A stretch of 64,000 nt of DNA from Streptomyces populi. Lineage in GTDB: Bacteria; Actinomycetota; Actinomycetes; Streptomycetales; Streptomycetaceae. The translations under genes and the position numbers were made by a program. The notes under the pieces were generated by a model that was not told where the DNA came from, did no database searches, and saw only the letters and a list, made by a program, of their open reading frames with translations. The stretch covers positions 1 to 64,000 of the forward strand of contig NZ_KZ626883.1 of the NCBI RefSeq assembly GCF_002911015.1. The letters run 5' to 3'. The number at the start of each line of letters is the position of its first letter. Position 1 is the first letter of the stretch. Below are positions 50,274 through 61,883 of the stretch, in pieces.

Positions 50274-51931
50274 CCCCGGTCCCCTCCCTTGGCTTCCGTC
50301 CCGAATCCGAACAAGCGCCGTTCCGTACCGCCGGTGCCGGCACAGGCCCCGGCGTCGGCGCCGGGTGCCGTGTCGGTCAACGCGTCGTGCCCCTGCGGGG
50401 ACACGACCGGTGCCGCCCCGGGGGACCCGTGCAGCAGATCGAGCGTCAGCGCCGCCGTCCAGCTGAAACCGAGTGCTCCGCAGGCCTCGCCGGTGAACGG
50501 GTCCACGTACTCCGCGAACCCGGACTCCCCGGCGGCGTCCAGCAGGGCGGCCCGCAGCGCGTCCGCCCGTCCGTGCTCGCCGTGCAGCCGCAGTCCGCGC
50601 TCCAGCAGCCAGTTGGTGTTGAACCAGGCGGGCCCCCGCCAGTAGCGGTGCGGATCGAAGGCCTCGCCGGTCAGGTCGTAACTGGGCGCGAGGCGGGCCG
50701 CTCCGCCCAGCCCGAAGTGCGGCCCGCACGCGGTCCGTACGAGCGCCGCCGCGATGTCGCGCGGCAGCGCGGGCAGGACGAGGGGCAGCAGCCCGGCGAC
50801 ACTGCGCTCGGGGATCAGCGCGCCGGGCCCGCCGGTCCGGCCGCTTCCGCGGTCCCCGCCGGTCCGGCTGTTCCCGCCGTCCCCGTCACTTCGCCCGTCA
50901 CGGCAGAAGAACATGCCCTCGGCCGGATCCCACAGCCGCTCCACCAGCGCCGCCGTCAGCCGCTCCGCGCGCGCGTGACGGGCCGTCCCCGTCGCGCCCA
51001 GCTCCCGCGCGATACGGGCCAGCGCGTGTTCCGAGGCGATCAGCAGGGCGTTGAACAAGGGGTCCTCGACGGCGAACTCGCCGCCGCCGTCGGCGTATCC
51101 CCGGTCCCGGTAGTCCGCGGCCAGCCGTACGTACCGCCCGTAGTCGAGGTCCGTCGGCCGGTCCTCGGGGGCGCCGTGGTCGAGGTCGGCGCGCCGGAAG
51201 GAGCGGGCGGGAGCCGGGGTGACGCGGCCGAGCGGGGCGTCCCAGCACGGGCTGTTGTCCATGCCCTGCTCCCAGGGGTGGACCACGCTGGCCAGGCCGC
51301 CGCCGCCCAGGTCCCGGCGGTGCAGGAGGTAGCGGTGCCAGGCCGCCAGGCGGGGATACATCCGGGAGAGGAACGAACGGGCCCTGGACAGCCCCGGGTC
51401 CGCCCGGTGCACCAGCCACACCGCGAGCGCGTGCACCGGTGGCTGCACGATGCCGGACGTCTGTACCGTGCGCGGGGCGCCCGCGGAGCGCCCGGCGGTC
51501 GAGGAGCGCCAGAAGTCGGGGCTCGGGAAGTACGCGTCGAGCGGGACGGAGGGGTTGAACACGATGTGCGGCACACGCCCGTCGGCCCACTGCGCGCCGA
51601 GCAGGGTCTCCAGCTCCGTCTGCGCCCGCAGCGGGGACAGATGGCGCAGGCCGATCGCGATGAACGCGGAGTCCCAGGACCACTGGTGCGGGTACAGGCC
51701 GCGCGAGGGAACCGTGGAGGTCCCGGTCCAGTTGTCGTCCAGCACCCGGGAGGCCCTGAGGTGCAGCGACCCCGAGGGTCCGACGGGATCGTATACGGGT
51801 GGTCCGCTCGGGACGGATCCGTCCCGAGCGGGTGGGCGGGGCGGGCCGGAGGCGTGCGCGGGAGCGCCGGTGGTGCGCACGGGGGTCACGGGCTCCGTGT
51901 GCAGGGCGGTGAGCTGGGTTGTGCTGTCCAC
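50270..51931 (-). CDS. MGH1/GH63-like glycoside hydrolase
   Basis: A 553-aa (alpha/alpha)6-barrel protein. Blocks PHQWSWDSAFIAIGLRHL, HPWEQGMDNSPCWDAPL and YWRGPAWFNTNWLLERGL match the mannosylglycerate-hydrolase/GH63-like group acting on glucosylglycerate-, mannosylglycerate- or trehalose-type substrates. A Gly/Asp-rich insert (about 345-370, GDGGNSRTGGDRGSGRTGG) is likely a surface loop. There is no signal peptide. It is the first gene of the pair and overlaps the second by 4 bp. The divergent ROK gene probably regulates both. Confidence 0.85.
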   Translation of the reverse strand: MDSTTQLTALHTEPVTPVRTTGAPAHASGPPRPPARDGSVPSGPPVYDPVGPSGSLHLRASRVLDDNWTGTSTVPSRGLYPHQWSWDSAFIAIGLRHLSPLRAQTELETLLGAQWADGRVPHIVFNPSVPLDAYFPSPDFWRSSTAGRSAGAPRTVQTSGIVQPPVHALAVWLVHRADPGLSRARSFLSRMYPRLAAWHRYLLHRRDLGGGGLASVVHPWEQGMDNSPCWDAPLGRVTPAPARSFRRADLDHGAPEDRPTDLDYGRYVRLAADYRDRGYADGGGEFAVEDPLFNALLIASEHALARIARELGATGTARHARAERLTAALVERLWDPAEGMFFCRDGRSDGDGGNSRTGGDRGSGRTGGPGALIPERSVAGLLPLVLPALPRDIAAALVRTACGPHFGLGGAARLAPSYDLTGEAFDPHRYWRGPAWFNTNWLLERGLRLHGEHGRADALRAALLDAAGESGFAEYVDPFTGEACGALGFSWTAALTLDLLHGSPGAAPVVSPQGHDALTDTAPGADAGACAGTGGTERRLFGFGTEAKGGDRG

Positions 51932-52074
51932 TCAGGTCTCCCCGAAGACGTCCGGCCGACCGGTTCGGCAGCATCTGCCGTAGGGTTACGTCTATTTAAC
52001 ACGCAAAACTCAATATGTAATGCAGAGTTGGGGAACGCAAGAGGGTGTGCGCGACGGAAAGGCGGGGAGTGACC
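51932..52074. promoter_or_regulatory. AT-rich divergent control region of hydrolase/ROK genes
   Basis: The centre (about 51990-52022) is a run of AT-rich sequence, including TCTATTTAACACGC and CTCAATATGTAATGC, in an otherwise GC-rich chromosome. It must hold the promoters of both divergent units and probably the ROK operator. No perfect dyad was found. Confidence 0.55.
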
Positions 52075-53277
52075 GTGAGGACCGGGAACCAGGCAAGCGC
52101 GGGAGAACTGCTCGAACTGGTGCGCAGCGGCCGGGCCACCACGCGCGGCGCGCTCCAGCGGGCCACCGGTCTGTCGCGGGCCACGGTCGGCCAGCGCCTG
52201 GACCGGCTGTTCCGTGCGGGCTGGCTCCGCGAGGGGGCGGGCGGACCCGTCGGCTCGCCGCTCGGCGGACGGCCCTCCATCACCCTGGAGTTCGACGACG
52301 AGCACGCCGTCGTCCTCGCCGCCGACCTGGACACCCGGCACGGCCGGGCCGCCGTCCTCACCCTGACCGGCGAGATCCTCGCCGAGCACGCGGGCCCCTT
52401 GGTCGTCGACGACGGCCCCGAGGCGGTCCTCGGTGAGCTCGGACGCTGGTTCGCCGAGCTGGTCGCCAAGTCCGGGCGGAGCGCCGACGCCGTCTGCGGC
52501 ATCGGGCTCGCGGTGCCGGGCCCGGTCGACAGCGAGACCGGCCGCGTGGTCCAGCCGCCGATCATGCCGGGCTGGGACGGCTACGACATAAGGGGCCGGC
52601 TGGGCCGGGCCTTCGCCGAGCACGCGGGCGCCGGAGCCGCCCGGGTCCCCGTGCTCGTCGACAACGACGCGAACCTGATGGCGTACGGGGAGCAGCGCGC
52701 CGGCTATCCGGACTGCTCGGCGTTCGCGCTGGTCAAGGTCTCCACCGGTATCGGCGCGGGGATGGTCGTCGGCGGCAGCGTCTACCGGGGCGTCGACGGC
52801 GGTGCCGGCGACATCGGGCACATCCGGGTGGGCGCCGACGCGCTGTGCCGGTGCGGCTCGTACGGCTGTCTGGCCGCCGTCGCCAGTGGTGGCGCGGTGG
52901 CGCGCCGGCTCGCGGAGTCCGGGGTCCCGGCCGCGTCCGGCTCGGACGTGCGCGAGCTGCTGGCGGCCGGGCACCCGGAGGCGACGGCCCTCGCGCGGGA
53001 GGCGGGCCGGCAGGTGGGGGACGTCCTGGCCACCGTGGTGACCCTGCTCAACCCGGGCGTGCTGATGATCGCCGGGGATCTGGCCGGAACCCCCTTCCTC
53101 ACGGGCGTCCGGGAGCTGCTGTACCAGCGGGCGCTGCCCCGTTCCACCGCCCATCTGGACGTGGTGACCTCCCGGCTCGGCGAGCGCGCCGGGCTCGTGG
53201 GCGCGGGGGCGCTGGTCGTGGAGCACCTGTACGCGCCGGAGCGGGCCGAGGAACGGCTGGCGGCGCTCGGGGTGTGA
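52075..53277 (+). CDS. ROK-family transcriptional regulator
   Basis: A 400-aa regulator. An N-terminal winged HTH (TTRGALQRATGLSRATVGQRLDRL) precedes a ROK sugar-binding domain with LAADLDTRHGRAAVL, VPVLVDNDANLMAYGE and the zinc motif ALCRCGSYGCLAAVAS (CxCGxxGC). GTG 52075 was chosen because GGGGAG lies 5 nt upstream; earlier GTGs at 52045 and 52069 are alternatives. It is divergent from the two hydrolase genes and probably responds to their sugar product. Confidence 0.92.
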   Translation: MRTGNQASAGELLELVRSGRATTRGALQRATGLSRATVGQRLDRLFRAGWLREGAGGPVGSPLGGRPSITLEFDDEHAVVLAADLDTRHGRAAVLTLTGEILAEHAGPLVVDDGPEAVLGELGRWFAELVAKSGRSADAVCGIGLAVPGPVDSETGRVVQPPIMPGWDGYDIRGRLGRAFAEHAGAGAARVPVLVDNDANLMAYGEQRAGYPDCSAFALVKVSTGIGAGMVVGGSVYRGVDGGAGDIGHIRVGADALCRCGSYGCLAAVASGGAVARRLAESGVPAASGSDVRELLAAGHPEATALAREAGRQVGDVLATVVTLLNPGVLMIAGDLAGTPFLTGVRELLYQRALPRSTAHLDVVTSRLGERAGLVGAGALVVEHLYAPERAEERLAALGV

Positions 53278-53750
53278 CGGGCGGGGCTCGCGCGCGGCGG
53301 CGCGGTGCGGCATCCGTGTGAGACATCCGTGTGTCGTGCCCGTATCCCCGTGTGTCGTGCCCGGATCGCGGTCCGCATGGTGAAATCTGGCTCCTCCCGG
53401 TGGCGTGATTCTCGCCACCCTTGATAGGGGTCACGCTCAGATGAGCGGATCTTGCGCGGTTGCACTTCCCTAAGGGGTGGCACTCAGTGCCACCGCCTGA
53501 TCGTTCATCGATTAAACTCAGACGTGTTAAAGCGTGCTCGTTTGAGCGCCTAGGGCGATCTGTCCGCGCTGATTCGTTCAAGAAGTGAAAACATCACCCC
53601 CCGATGGCTTGCCAAGCCTTGACTTTGGATCTGGTGGCGGACGAACGGTTACAGGCGCATGACGCGCGAGTGGACGTACCCAGACGCCTTCGATCTGGGT
53701 ATGTTCCCCGTCGTCAGGGCAGCCACCGCGACGTCGAGGAGTCGAGACTC
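53278..53750. other. 473-bp control region upstream of ppdK
   Basis: No gene is seen. From left to right: two copies of CCGTGTGTCGTGCCCG 21 bp apart (53327-53342 and 53348-53363), a 19-nt dyad GGTGGCAC-TCA-GTGCCACC (53476-53494), an AT-rich stretch, and near the gene a block GATCTGGGTATGTTCC (about 53692-53707). An open frame from ATG 53604 continues into ppdK but lacks family resemblance and is treated as leader. Confidence 0.6.
53476..53494. promoter_or_regulatory. Operator-like dyad upstream of ppdK
   Basis: GGTGGCAC-TCA-GTGCCACC is a perfect 8-3-8 inverted repeat, of the size bound by TetR-type dimers, 257 bp upstream of the ppdK start. The regulator is unknown. Confidence 0.5.
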
Positions 53751-56492
<2,742 letters not shown>

Positions 56493-56511
56493 CCCGAACG
56501 GCTGCAAGACC

Positions 56512-56607
56512 CCGGAGCCGCCGTCCGTCCCCGACCCTCAACACCGATGGGCGGCGGCTCCGGTCCACGAGAAGGGGCGGCACCCTGTGCGGGGGTGCCG
56601 CCCCTTC
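56512..56607 (+). terminator. Double terminator after ppdK
   Basis: The first hairpin has a 12-bp stem (56512-56523 with 56552-56563) and 28-nt loop. The second has a perfect 15-bp stem (56571-56585 with 56593-56607) and 7-nt loop. Confidence 0.85.
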
Positions 56608-56738
56608 GTGCGTTCTCCGCGGCGACTGTCGAGGTACGGCGCCGAGCAGGTCGAATGGCGTTTGCTGACGTTGAGCCCGCGTGACGCCGTTGTGCCCTCG
56701 TTGTGCCCCGTACCTGCCTTCAAGCCTTCCGTCGCGTC

Positions 56739-57416
56739 CTATGTCACGTTGAACGTCACGGTCTTTGTGATCGTCCCGCCGCACCGAGGTGCGCTTTCAG
56801 TGGCTGTGATTTGATACGCGCCCTTTGGCGTTGACCCGCCCACCTTGAAGGTCGACTGCCATCCACCCTGTGTGCCGACGCTCGGGCTGGCCGACGGCGT
56901 GTTGAAGACGGCTTTCGAGCCGTGCGGCAAGGAGATGTGCACGGTCCCGCCGCCCTGCCAGCTATTTCCCTTGATCAGGAAATTCGTGCCTACAGGTCCA
57001 CTGCCGGGTGTGATGAAAATCGATGGTGCACACTTACCCGACTTCGTTCCCGTGCTCGGAGCCAGGTAGACGAACTGTGCGGTAGCGGCACCGCCACTTC
57101 CCGTGATGGCCGATACGTCGACCACGAGTCGTTTGTCACCCAGGTCGGGGATGGTGATCGTCGTCCGGAACGTCCCGCCGGCGTTCGGAGCGGCAGTGCC
57201 GACTTGTGATCCGTTGATGTTGATCGGGGTCTGAATGTGACGAGATCCGTTTTCTTGCCATCCGCTCCCGGTAACCGTGACCTTGGTCCCCGCGGTACCC
57301 GATGATGGGTGCAGGCTGATGGATTCTCCGTAGGCGGAGGCCGGTGAGGGGAGGAGCAGTACGGCGAGCCCGAATGTCGCCAGGGCAGCCAAGAAGATGA
57401 TGAAGCGTCTTTTCAT
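56739..57416 (-). CDS. Secreted protein with two Ig/IPT-like domains
   Basis: A 225-aa exported protein. The signal peptide covers about residues 1-28 (MKRRFIIFLAALATFGLAV..., ending ASA). Two similar beta-sandwich units follow, each opening with the phrase P-S-S-G-T-A-G-T-K-V-T-V-T-G-S-G-W or P-G-S-G-P-V-G-T-N-F-L-I-K-G-N-S-W and ending before a TFNVT strand. No membrane anchor or catalytic motif is seen. Codon use includes AGA, TTG and GCT more than neighbouring genes, and the region is less GC-rich, suggesting recent acquisition. A role in adhesion or surface binding is only a guess. Confidence 0.8.
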   Translation of the reverse strand: MKRRFIIFLAALATFGLAVLLLPSPASAYGESISLHPSSGTAGTKVTVTGSGWQENGSRHIQTPININGSQVGTAAPNAGGTFRTTITIPDLGDKRLVVDVSAITGSGGAATAQFVYLAPSTGTKSGKCAPSIFITPGSGPVGTNFLIKGNSWQGGGTVHISLPHGSKAVFNTPSASPSVGTQGGWQSTFKVGGSTPKGAYQITATESAPRCGGTITKTVTFNVT

Positions 57417-58040
57417 GATTCTTGCTCTCCTGGTGCAGTCGAACGCTGCGCATCCATCGGCGTGTAAATGCCGGGCCCGCGCAGGCGGTACGACGTAACC
57501 GAATAGGAAGAGAGGGGGCTGGGTCGCGTCCCGTCGCCAGGGACTTCTTCACCTTGCCCAGCGAAGCGGTGATGTGATTCCCGAGCTTCGCGATCGAGTG
57601 CGCATGACCCTGGATGCCCGCTTCATGTCCGCTTCACTCAGCCTACGTTGACCTGCCGGAAGGTGCTACCCGCGAGTGCTGCATCCGACCATCAGCCGCC
57701 CCTGGGCCGGGCCACGGTGTGGATCGGTACGGAGTTCATCTCGGTTGCCGGTCCGCCCCATCTCGTCGATCCTGTCTGCTCAACACGTAGAGCGGGGAGG
57801 GGTTCACCCTCTCCGCGATGTGGGGCTTCGGCGGCGAACGACCGTGGAGCGAAGTGCCCACTGTGCTGAAGCCACTCCTCGATCACCCTGACGTCGGCGG
57901 TGACGACCTCTCGCCCGCCGGCTGGCCGCCGTCCTGCGTCTCTGCATCGAGAAGAACGTATCGCTGTGCTTCCTGTGACTCCGTCGATCACTGAACCCCA
58001 CTTCAGGCAGGATCATGACTCATCGTCACGTCGTTCCTCT
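57417..58040. other. Gene-poor, less GC-rich stretch
   Basis: About 620 bp without a convincing gene. Short open frames exist on both strands (for example minus 57692-57991 and plus 57648-57869) but have no ribosome site, signal peptide or recognisable motif. With the flanking unusual genes this looks like decayed or foreign sequence. Confidence 0.5.
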
Positions 58041-58541
58041 TCAATAGTTCTTGACCACGAAGGCCACGCACGTGGTGGGTCCCATGCCGCTGGCCACCAG
58101 ACTGGTCCGGAACGAGTCGGGGAGCGGTTCTGGTGGCTCGAAGTGCGTGAGTGTCTCACCTTTCCCCGTGAATCGGCTGCCGTCGTGCTCGCACGAGATG
58201 TGGTTCTTCTCGGGCCGCGTCCACACGGCCTCCCCGGAGTCGCAAGGGCCCGGCTTCCGCGCGTAGTAGGGCGCGCCGGGGGTGGGCTGCCCGGCGTCCG
58301 TGGCGGTCGCCCGATCTTCAGCGGGGTGCGGTGCGAGGAGCTGCGTACCGGGGTCCCCCTGGGCTCGCATGCCGGCCCGCCGTCGTCGGATCACATTCCA
58401 AGCCCCTTGTCCAGCAGTGTTGTTGTACGTCACCCGAACGCAACCATCGGTCGCATTCGCATGTCCGAACAGGTGTCCCGGGGTCGGCCGCGGGGCGGAT
58501 CCGGTACGGGCCGGGTGGCAGGACCCCGTGAGGGGTGACAC
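58041..58541 (-). CDS. Possible hypothetical protein or gene remnant
   Basis: An open frame of up to 166 aa. The C-terminal half (SGEAVWTRPEKNHISCEHDG, then TLTHFEPPEPLPDSF and TTCVAFVVKNY) has balanced composition and paired cysteines like a small exported protein, whereas the N-terminal half is Arg/Pro/Ala-rich and looks untranslated. There is no signal peptide or ribosome site at the longest start. It may be the 3' part of a decayed secreted-protein gene. It would overlap no neighbour except the leader of the LCP gene. Confidence 0.35.
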   Translation of the reverse strand: MSPLTGSCHPARTGSAPRPTPGHLFGHANATDGCVRVTYNNTAGQGAWNVIRRRRAGMRAQGDPGTQLLAPHPAEDRATATDAGQPTPGAPYYARKPGPCDSGEAVWTRPEKNHISCEHDGSRFTGKGETLTHFEPPEPLPDSFRTSLVASGMGPTTCVAFVVKNY

Positions 58542-58558
58542 AGCACAGATGGAGGACC

Positions 58559-60271
58559 GTGGACACGCAAGGCGGCAGGAACATCGACCCTGCGGACCAG
58601 TGGGTTCTCGACCCGGAGACGGGTGACTACCGGCTGCGGGAGGGTACCGGCGACGCCCCGGCCGTCACGGTGCCGGCGCAGGGAGGCCGTCGCGCGCGCC
58701 GCGAGGGGGAGCGGCGGTCCGCCCCCGAGCCGGACGAGGGCGACGGCGGCAGCGGCAGCGGCACGGGCGGGGGTGCCCGCCGCGGCGGCGCGGGGAGGTC
58801 CCGGAAGGCCAAGCGGTCCACGAAGCGGAAGGTCCTGATGTGGACCGCGGGGACGCTGGGTTTCGTGCTGGTGGCGGGCAGCGCCGGGGCCTATCTGCTG
58901 TACCGGCACTTCAACGACAACATCAGCACGGTGGACGTCGGCTCCGCGGGCAGCAAGAACGCGACCAGCGACGACGCGGTGAACATCCTGGTCATCGGCA
59001 CCGACAGCCGAATAGGCCTGGGCGGGAAGTACGGAGACGCCGGCAGCGTGGGCCACGCCGACACCACGATCCTCTTCCACGTGGCCAAGGACCGGTCGAA
59101 CGCGACGGCGATGAGCATCCCGCGCGACATGGTCACCGGCATCCCGGCCTGTCCGACCAAACAGAAGGACGGCTCCACCAAGACGATCAAGGGGACGCCC
59201 AAGGCGACGTACAGCCCGCGCTTCAACGAGAGCCTCGGGCAGGCGGGCCGCGACCCGGGCTGCACCATGCGGACCGTCACCGCGCTCACCGGCCTGCCGG
59301 TCGACCACTTCATCCTGGTCAACTTCGAGGCGGTGAAGACCCTCTCCACGGCGGTCGGAGGCGTACCGATCTGCCTCACCCACGCCATCGACGACACGGA
59401 CGAGCGGGGCCAGGGCTCCCATCTGCGCCTGCCCGCCGGCCCGCACACCGTCCAGGGCGAACAGGCGCTCCAGTTCGTCAGGACCCGCCACTCGCTGAAG
59501 AACGGCAGCGACCTGGACCGCATCGACCTGCAGAAGCAGTTCCTGGGCTCGATGATCCGTCAGATGAAGTCCGGCAACACCCTCACCGATCCCCGGAAGC
59601 TCTTCAAGCTGGCGAACGCGGCCACCAAGTCGCTCACGGTGGACACCGGGATCGGCGGTGTCGACAAGCTCACCGCCCTCGCCAAGGACCTCAACCAGGT
59701 CGATCCCGAGCACATCACCTTCACGACGTTGCCGGTCGTCGACAATCCGGCCGAGGGGAAGAACCACAGGACCGTGGTGGTCGACGAGGCCAAGGCGCCC
59801 GCGCTCTTCACGGCGCTCAAGAACGACGTCTCGCTGACCGAGGTCGCGAAGAAGCCCACGGCCTCCGACGCCAAGCTGAAGGGCCCCAAGGCGGACCCGT
59901 CGCGGGTCCGGGTCACCGTCTACAACGGCGGCGGCCCCCAGGGGGCGGCGCAGACCACCCTGGAGTGGCTCCAGAACACCAAGGGCGTCGCCCACTCCAC
60001 CAACGGCGGCAACGCCCCCGGTGTGCGGCAGGACCGTACGACCCTGGCCTACGGTCCCGACCAGGCCGACCAGGCCAGGGCCCTCGCCGCGATGATGGGC
60101 CTGTCCGCCTCGGCGCTCCACCCCGGCGAGGACGGCTCCCGGGCCGGCACCGACATGACCCTCACCCTCGGACGTGACTTCAAGGGCCCCGGAGTGCCCG
60201 TCACCGGCCGGGCCGAGCCTCCGGCCGGCGTCCCGCAGTCACAGGCGGACAAGAACGTGTGCGTCGGCTGA
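58559..60271 (+). CDS. LCP family glycopolymer transferase (LytR-CpsA-Psr)
   Basis: A 570-aa membrane enzyme that attaches wall polymers to peptidoglycan. A charged Gly/Arg-rich cytoplasmic N-terminus leads to a single helix (about 92-115). The extracellular LCP domain begins near VNILVIGTDSR and includes the lipid-phosphate-binding arginines (SIPRDMVTGIP, FVRTRHSLKNGSDLDRIDLQKQFL). A LytR_C domain follows (VRVTVYNGGGPQGAA). GTG 58559 after GGAGG (58551-58555) was chosen; GTG 58535 adds eight residues. It is preceded by the gene-poor islet. Confidence 0.93.
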   Translation: MDTQGGRNIDPADQWVLDPETGDYRLREGTGDAPAVTVPAQGGRRARREGERRSAPEPDEGDGGSGSGTGGGARRGGAGRSRKAKRSTKRKVLMWTAGTLGFVLVAGSAGAYLLYRHFNDNISTVDVGSAGSKNATSDDAVNILVIGTDSRIGLGGKYGDAGSVGHADTTILFHVAKDRSNATAMSIPRDMVTGIPACPTKQKDGSTKTIKGTPKATYSPRFNESLGQAGRDPGCTMRTVTALTGLPVDHFILVNFEAVKTLSTAVGGVPICLTHAIDDTDERGQGSHLRLPAGPHTVQGEQALQFVRTRHSLKNGSDLDRIDLQKQFLGSMIRQMKSGNTLTDPRKLFKLANAATKSLTVDTGIGGVDKLTALAKDLNQVDPEHITFTTLPVVDNPAEGKNHRTVVVDEAKAPALFTALKNDVSLTEVAKKPTASDAKLKGPKADPSRVRVTVYNGGGPQGAAQTTLEWLQNTKGVAHSTNGGNAPGVRQDRTTLAYGPDQADQARALAAMMGLSASALHPGEDGSRAGTDMTLTLGRDFKGPGVPVTGRAEPPAGVPQSQADKNVCVG

Positions 60272-60374
60272 CGGCGGACGGGCCGGCCGGGGTCCCCGGG
60301 AGCCGCTCGGACCCGGGGCGCCGAACGGGGTAGCCCCGGGTGCACCGGGCCGTCGCGGGTTCCAGCCTGGGATC

Positions 60375-61883
60375 ATGAGGAACATCCGTCCCTGGGTCGT
60401 CGTCGAGCCGCCGGACAGCCGGGGGCTGCGGCGGGTCGTCGTGGGCGGAGAGACGGTGGGCCACGCCTGGTCGGCGGGCGGACTGCGGAAGATCCTCGGG
60501 CGCCTCGGCCACCCGGAGGACCTGGACCTGGAGGATCCGGTGGCCCTCTGCTGGCGCGGGGGCGACAGCGGGACGTGGCCCGACCGCCCGGGCAGACGGC
60601 ACGCGGTCACCGTGCTCCTGGTGGCCGGGCTGCTCGCGTCCATGGCCCTCGGCGCGGTCGTCGGGTGGCCGGACGCCTTCGGGGCCCTGACCTTCGCGCA
60701 GCGGCTCAACGGGATCATGTTCGTCCTGTCGGGCGTCGTGCTGGGCGCGGCGGCCGTCGCGGCACTCGACTACGGGGGGAAACGGCAGTTCCGCGGCTCC
60801 GGGGCGATCGTCCTGCTCGGCGTGCTCATCGCGCTGGCCACCGACAGTCTGCTGCTGTTCATGTGGCTCGAGGAGACGGAGTTCACGCCCTTCGTGCCGG
60901 TCTTCACGCTCCTGTGGTGCTGGTCCCTGTGGGCCCTGTGCCTTCTCGTGCGCGACAGGTCGTGGAAGGAGGTCCCGCAGCCCAAGAGGTTCGCGGCCGG
61001 AGTGGTCGTCACCGCGCTCCTGACCGGCGTCAGCCTGGCGTACTCGACCATGTACCAGCCCGCGGCGGCCCCGATGCACCTCACCTTGAAGGCGGAATTC
61101 GGGAAGGCGCGGACGGACCGTTCGCTCGGATTCCTCCAGGTACCGCTGACGCTCTCCATGAAGAACACGGGCGGGATTCCGGTGTACATCCTGAACGACA
61201 GCTACAAGGTTTCCGGCAGAGGGGCTCTGTACTCCAAGAACCCTCCCGACAGGGACCTGACGCGGGAGTGGCGGGACAGCGCGGGACAGCGGGGCGAGGA
61301 CTCGGGGGAATCGGAACTCTATGTCGGTCACCTCACGTACACCACGATCAGCAGCGGGCATTTCTACGGTCCCGGAAACCGGCTCGAGATCGGGGAGGAG
61401 TACACGCGCAAGCACGTGGTGCAGGTGCCCAAGGACGCCAAGTACGACATCCTGGGCGTCGATCTGACGATCTCGTACATGAGGAAGGACCGAGGGAAGA
61501 TCGACGTGAGTGAGTTCAGAATTCCTCACTATTCGTGGGACAGGCACGACAAGCGGTACTACTGCCCTCCAGAAAGGGGATGCTTCCAGCAGATCTATTA
61601 CCACGGGAGAGTGTGGCACAACGACAATCTCGTCAACCTGACGCGGAAACCGCGCTACGTGACGGCGTTCTGGTCCCCGGGGCGCATCCCCGATTCGCTG
61701 ATTTCTCCGTACGATTTCAAAGGGGACACGGGCGGGGTGCAGAAGGAGAAGCGGGAGTGGGGAAGGTACGGGGCCGCGCAGGCGGACGTGAATTCCGAGG
61801 TGTCCCTCGCGGAACTGCTGGCTCCTCCCACCCCTCTGCTGCCGCCGGGCTACTCGAGCCAGGTCCCGACGCTGACCCCGTAG
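60375..61883 (+). CDS. Unknown membrane protein
   Basis: A 502-aa protein starting MRNIRPWVVVEPPDSRGLRR. A soluble N-terminal part (about 1-75) is followed by five hydrophobic helices (about 78-98, 112-132, 139-159, 165-182, 200-218) and a large C-terminal domain outside or inside the membrane with beta character (LSMKNTGGIPVYILNDSYKV, YVGHLTYTTISSGHFYG) and two cysteines (YYCPPERGCF). No family was recognised. Its last 34 bp overlap the 3' end of the converging gene, so the two mRNAs are complementary there. Confidence 0.75.
   Translation: MRNIRPWVVVEPPDSRGLRRVVVGGETVGHAWSAGGLRKILGRLGHPEDLDLEDPVALCWRGGDSGTWPDRPGRRHAVTVLLVAGLLASMALGAVVGWPDAFGALTFAQRLNGIMFVLSGVVLGAAAVAALDYGGKRQFRGSGAIVLLGVLIALATDSLLLFMWLEETEFTPFVPVFTLLWCWSLWALCLLVRDRSWKEVPQPKRFAAGVVVTALLTGVSLAYSTMYQPAAAPMHLTLKAEFGKARTDRSLGFLQVPLTLSMKNTGGIPVYILNDSYKVSGRGALYSKNPPDRDLTREWRDSAGQRGEDSGESELYVGHLTYTTISSGHFYGPGNRLEIGEEYTRKHVVQVPKDAKYDILGVDLTISYMRKDRGKIDVSEFRIPHYSWDRHDKRYYCPPERGCFQQIYYHGRVWHNDNLVNLTRKPRYVTAFWSPGRIPDSLISPYDFKGDTGGVQKEKREWGRYGAAQADVNSEVSLAELLAPPTPLLPPGYSSQVPTLTP

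Noticed and set aside
53604..53750. N-terminal extension of ppdK from ATG 53604
   Set aside because: The extra 49 residues do not resemble the family, and the tract carries leader-like DNA signals.
57692..57991. 99-aa minus-strand frame in the gene-poor islet
   Set aside because: No signal, motif or ribosome site; not distinguishable from chance.
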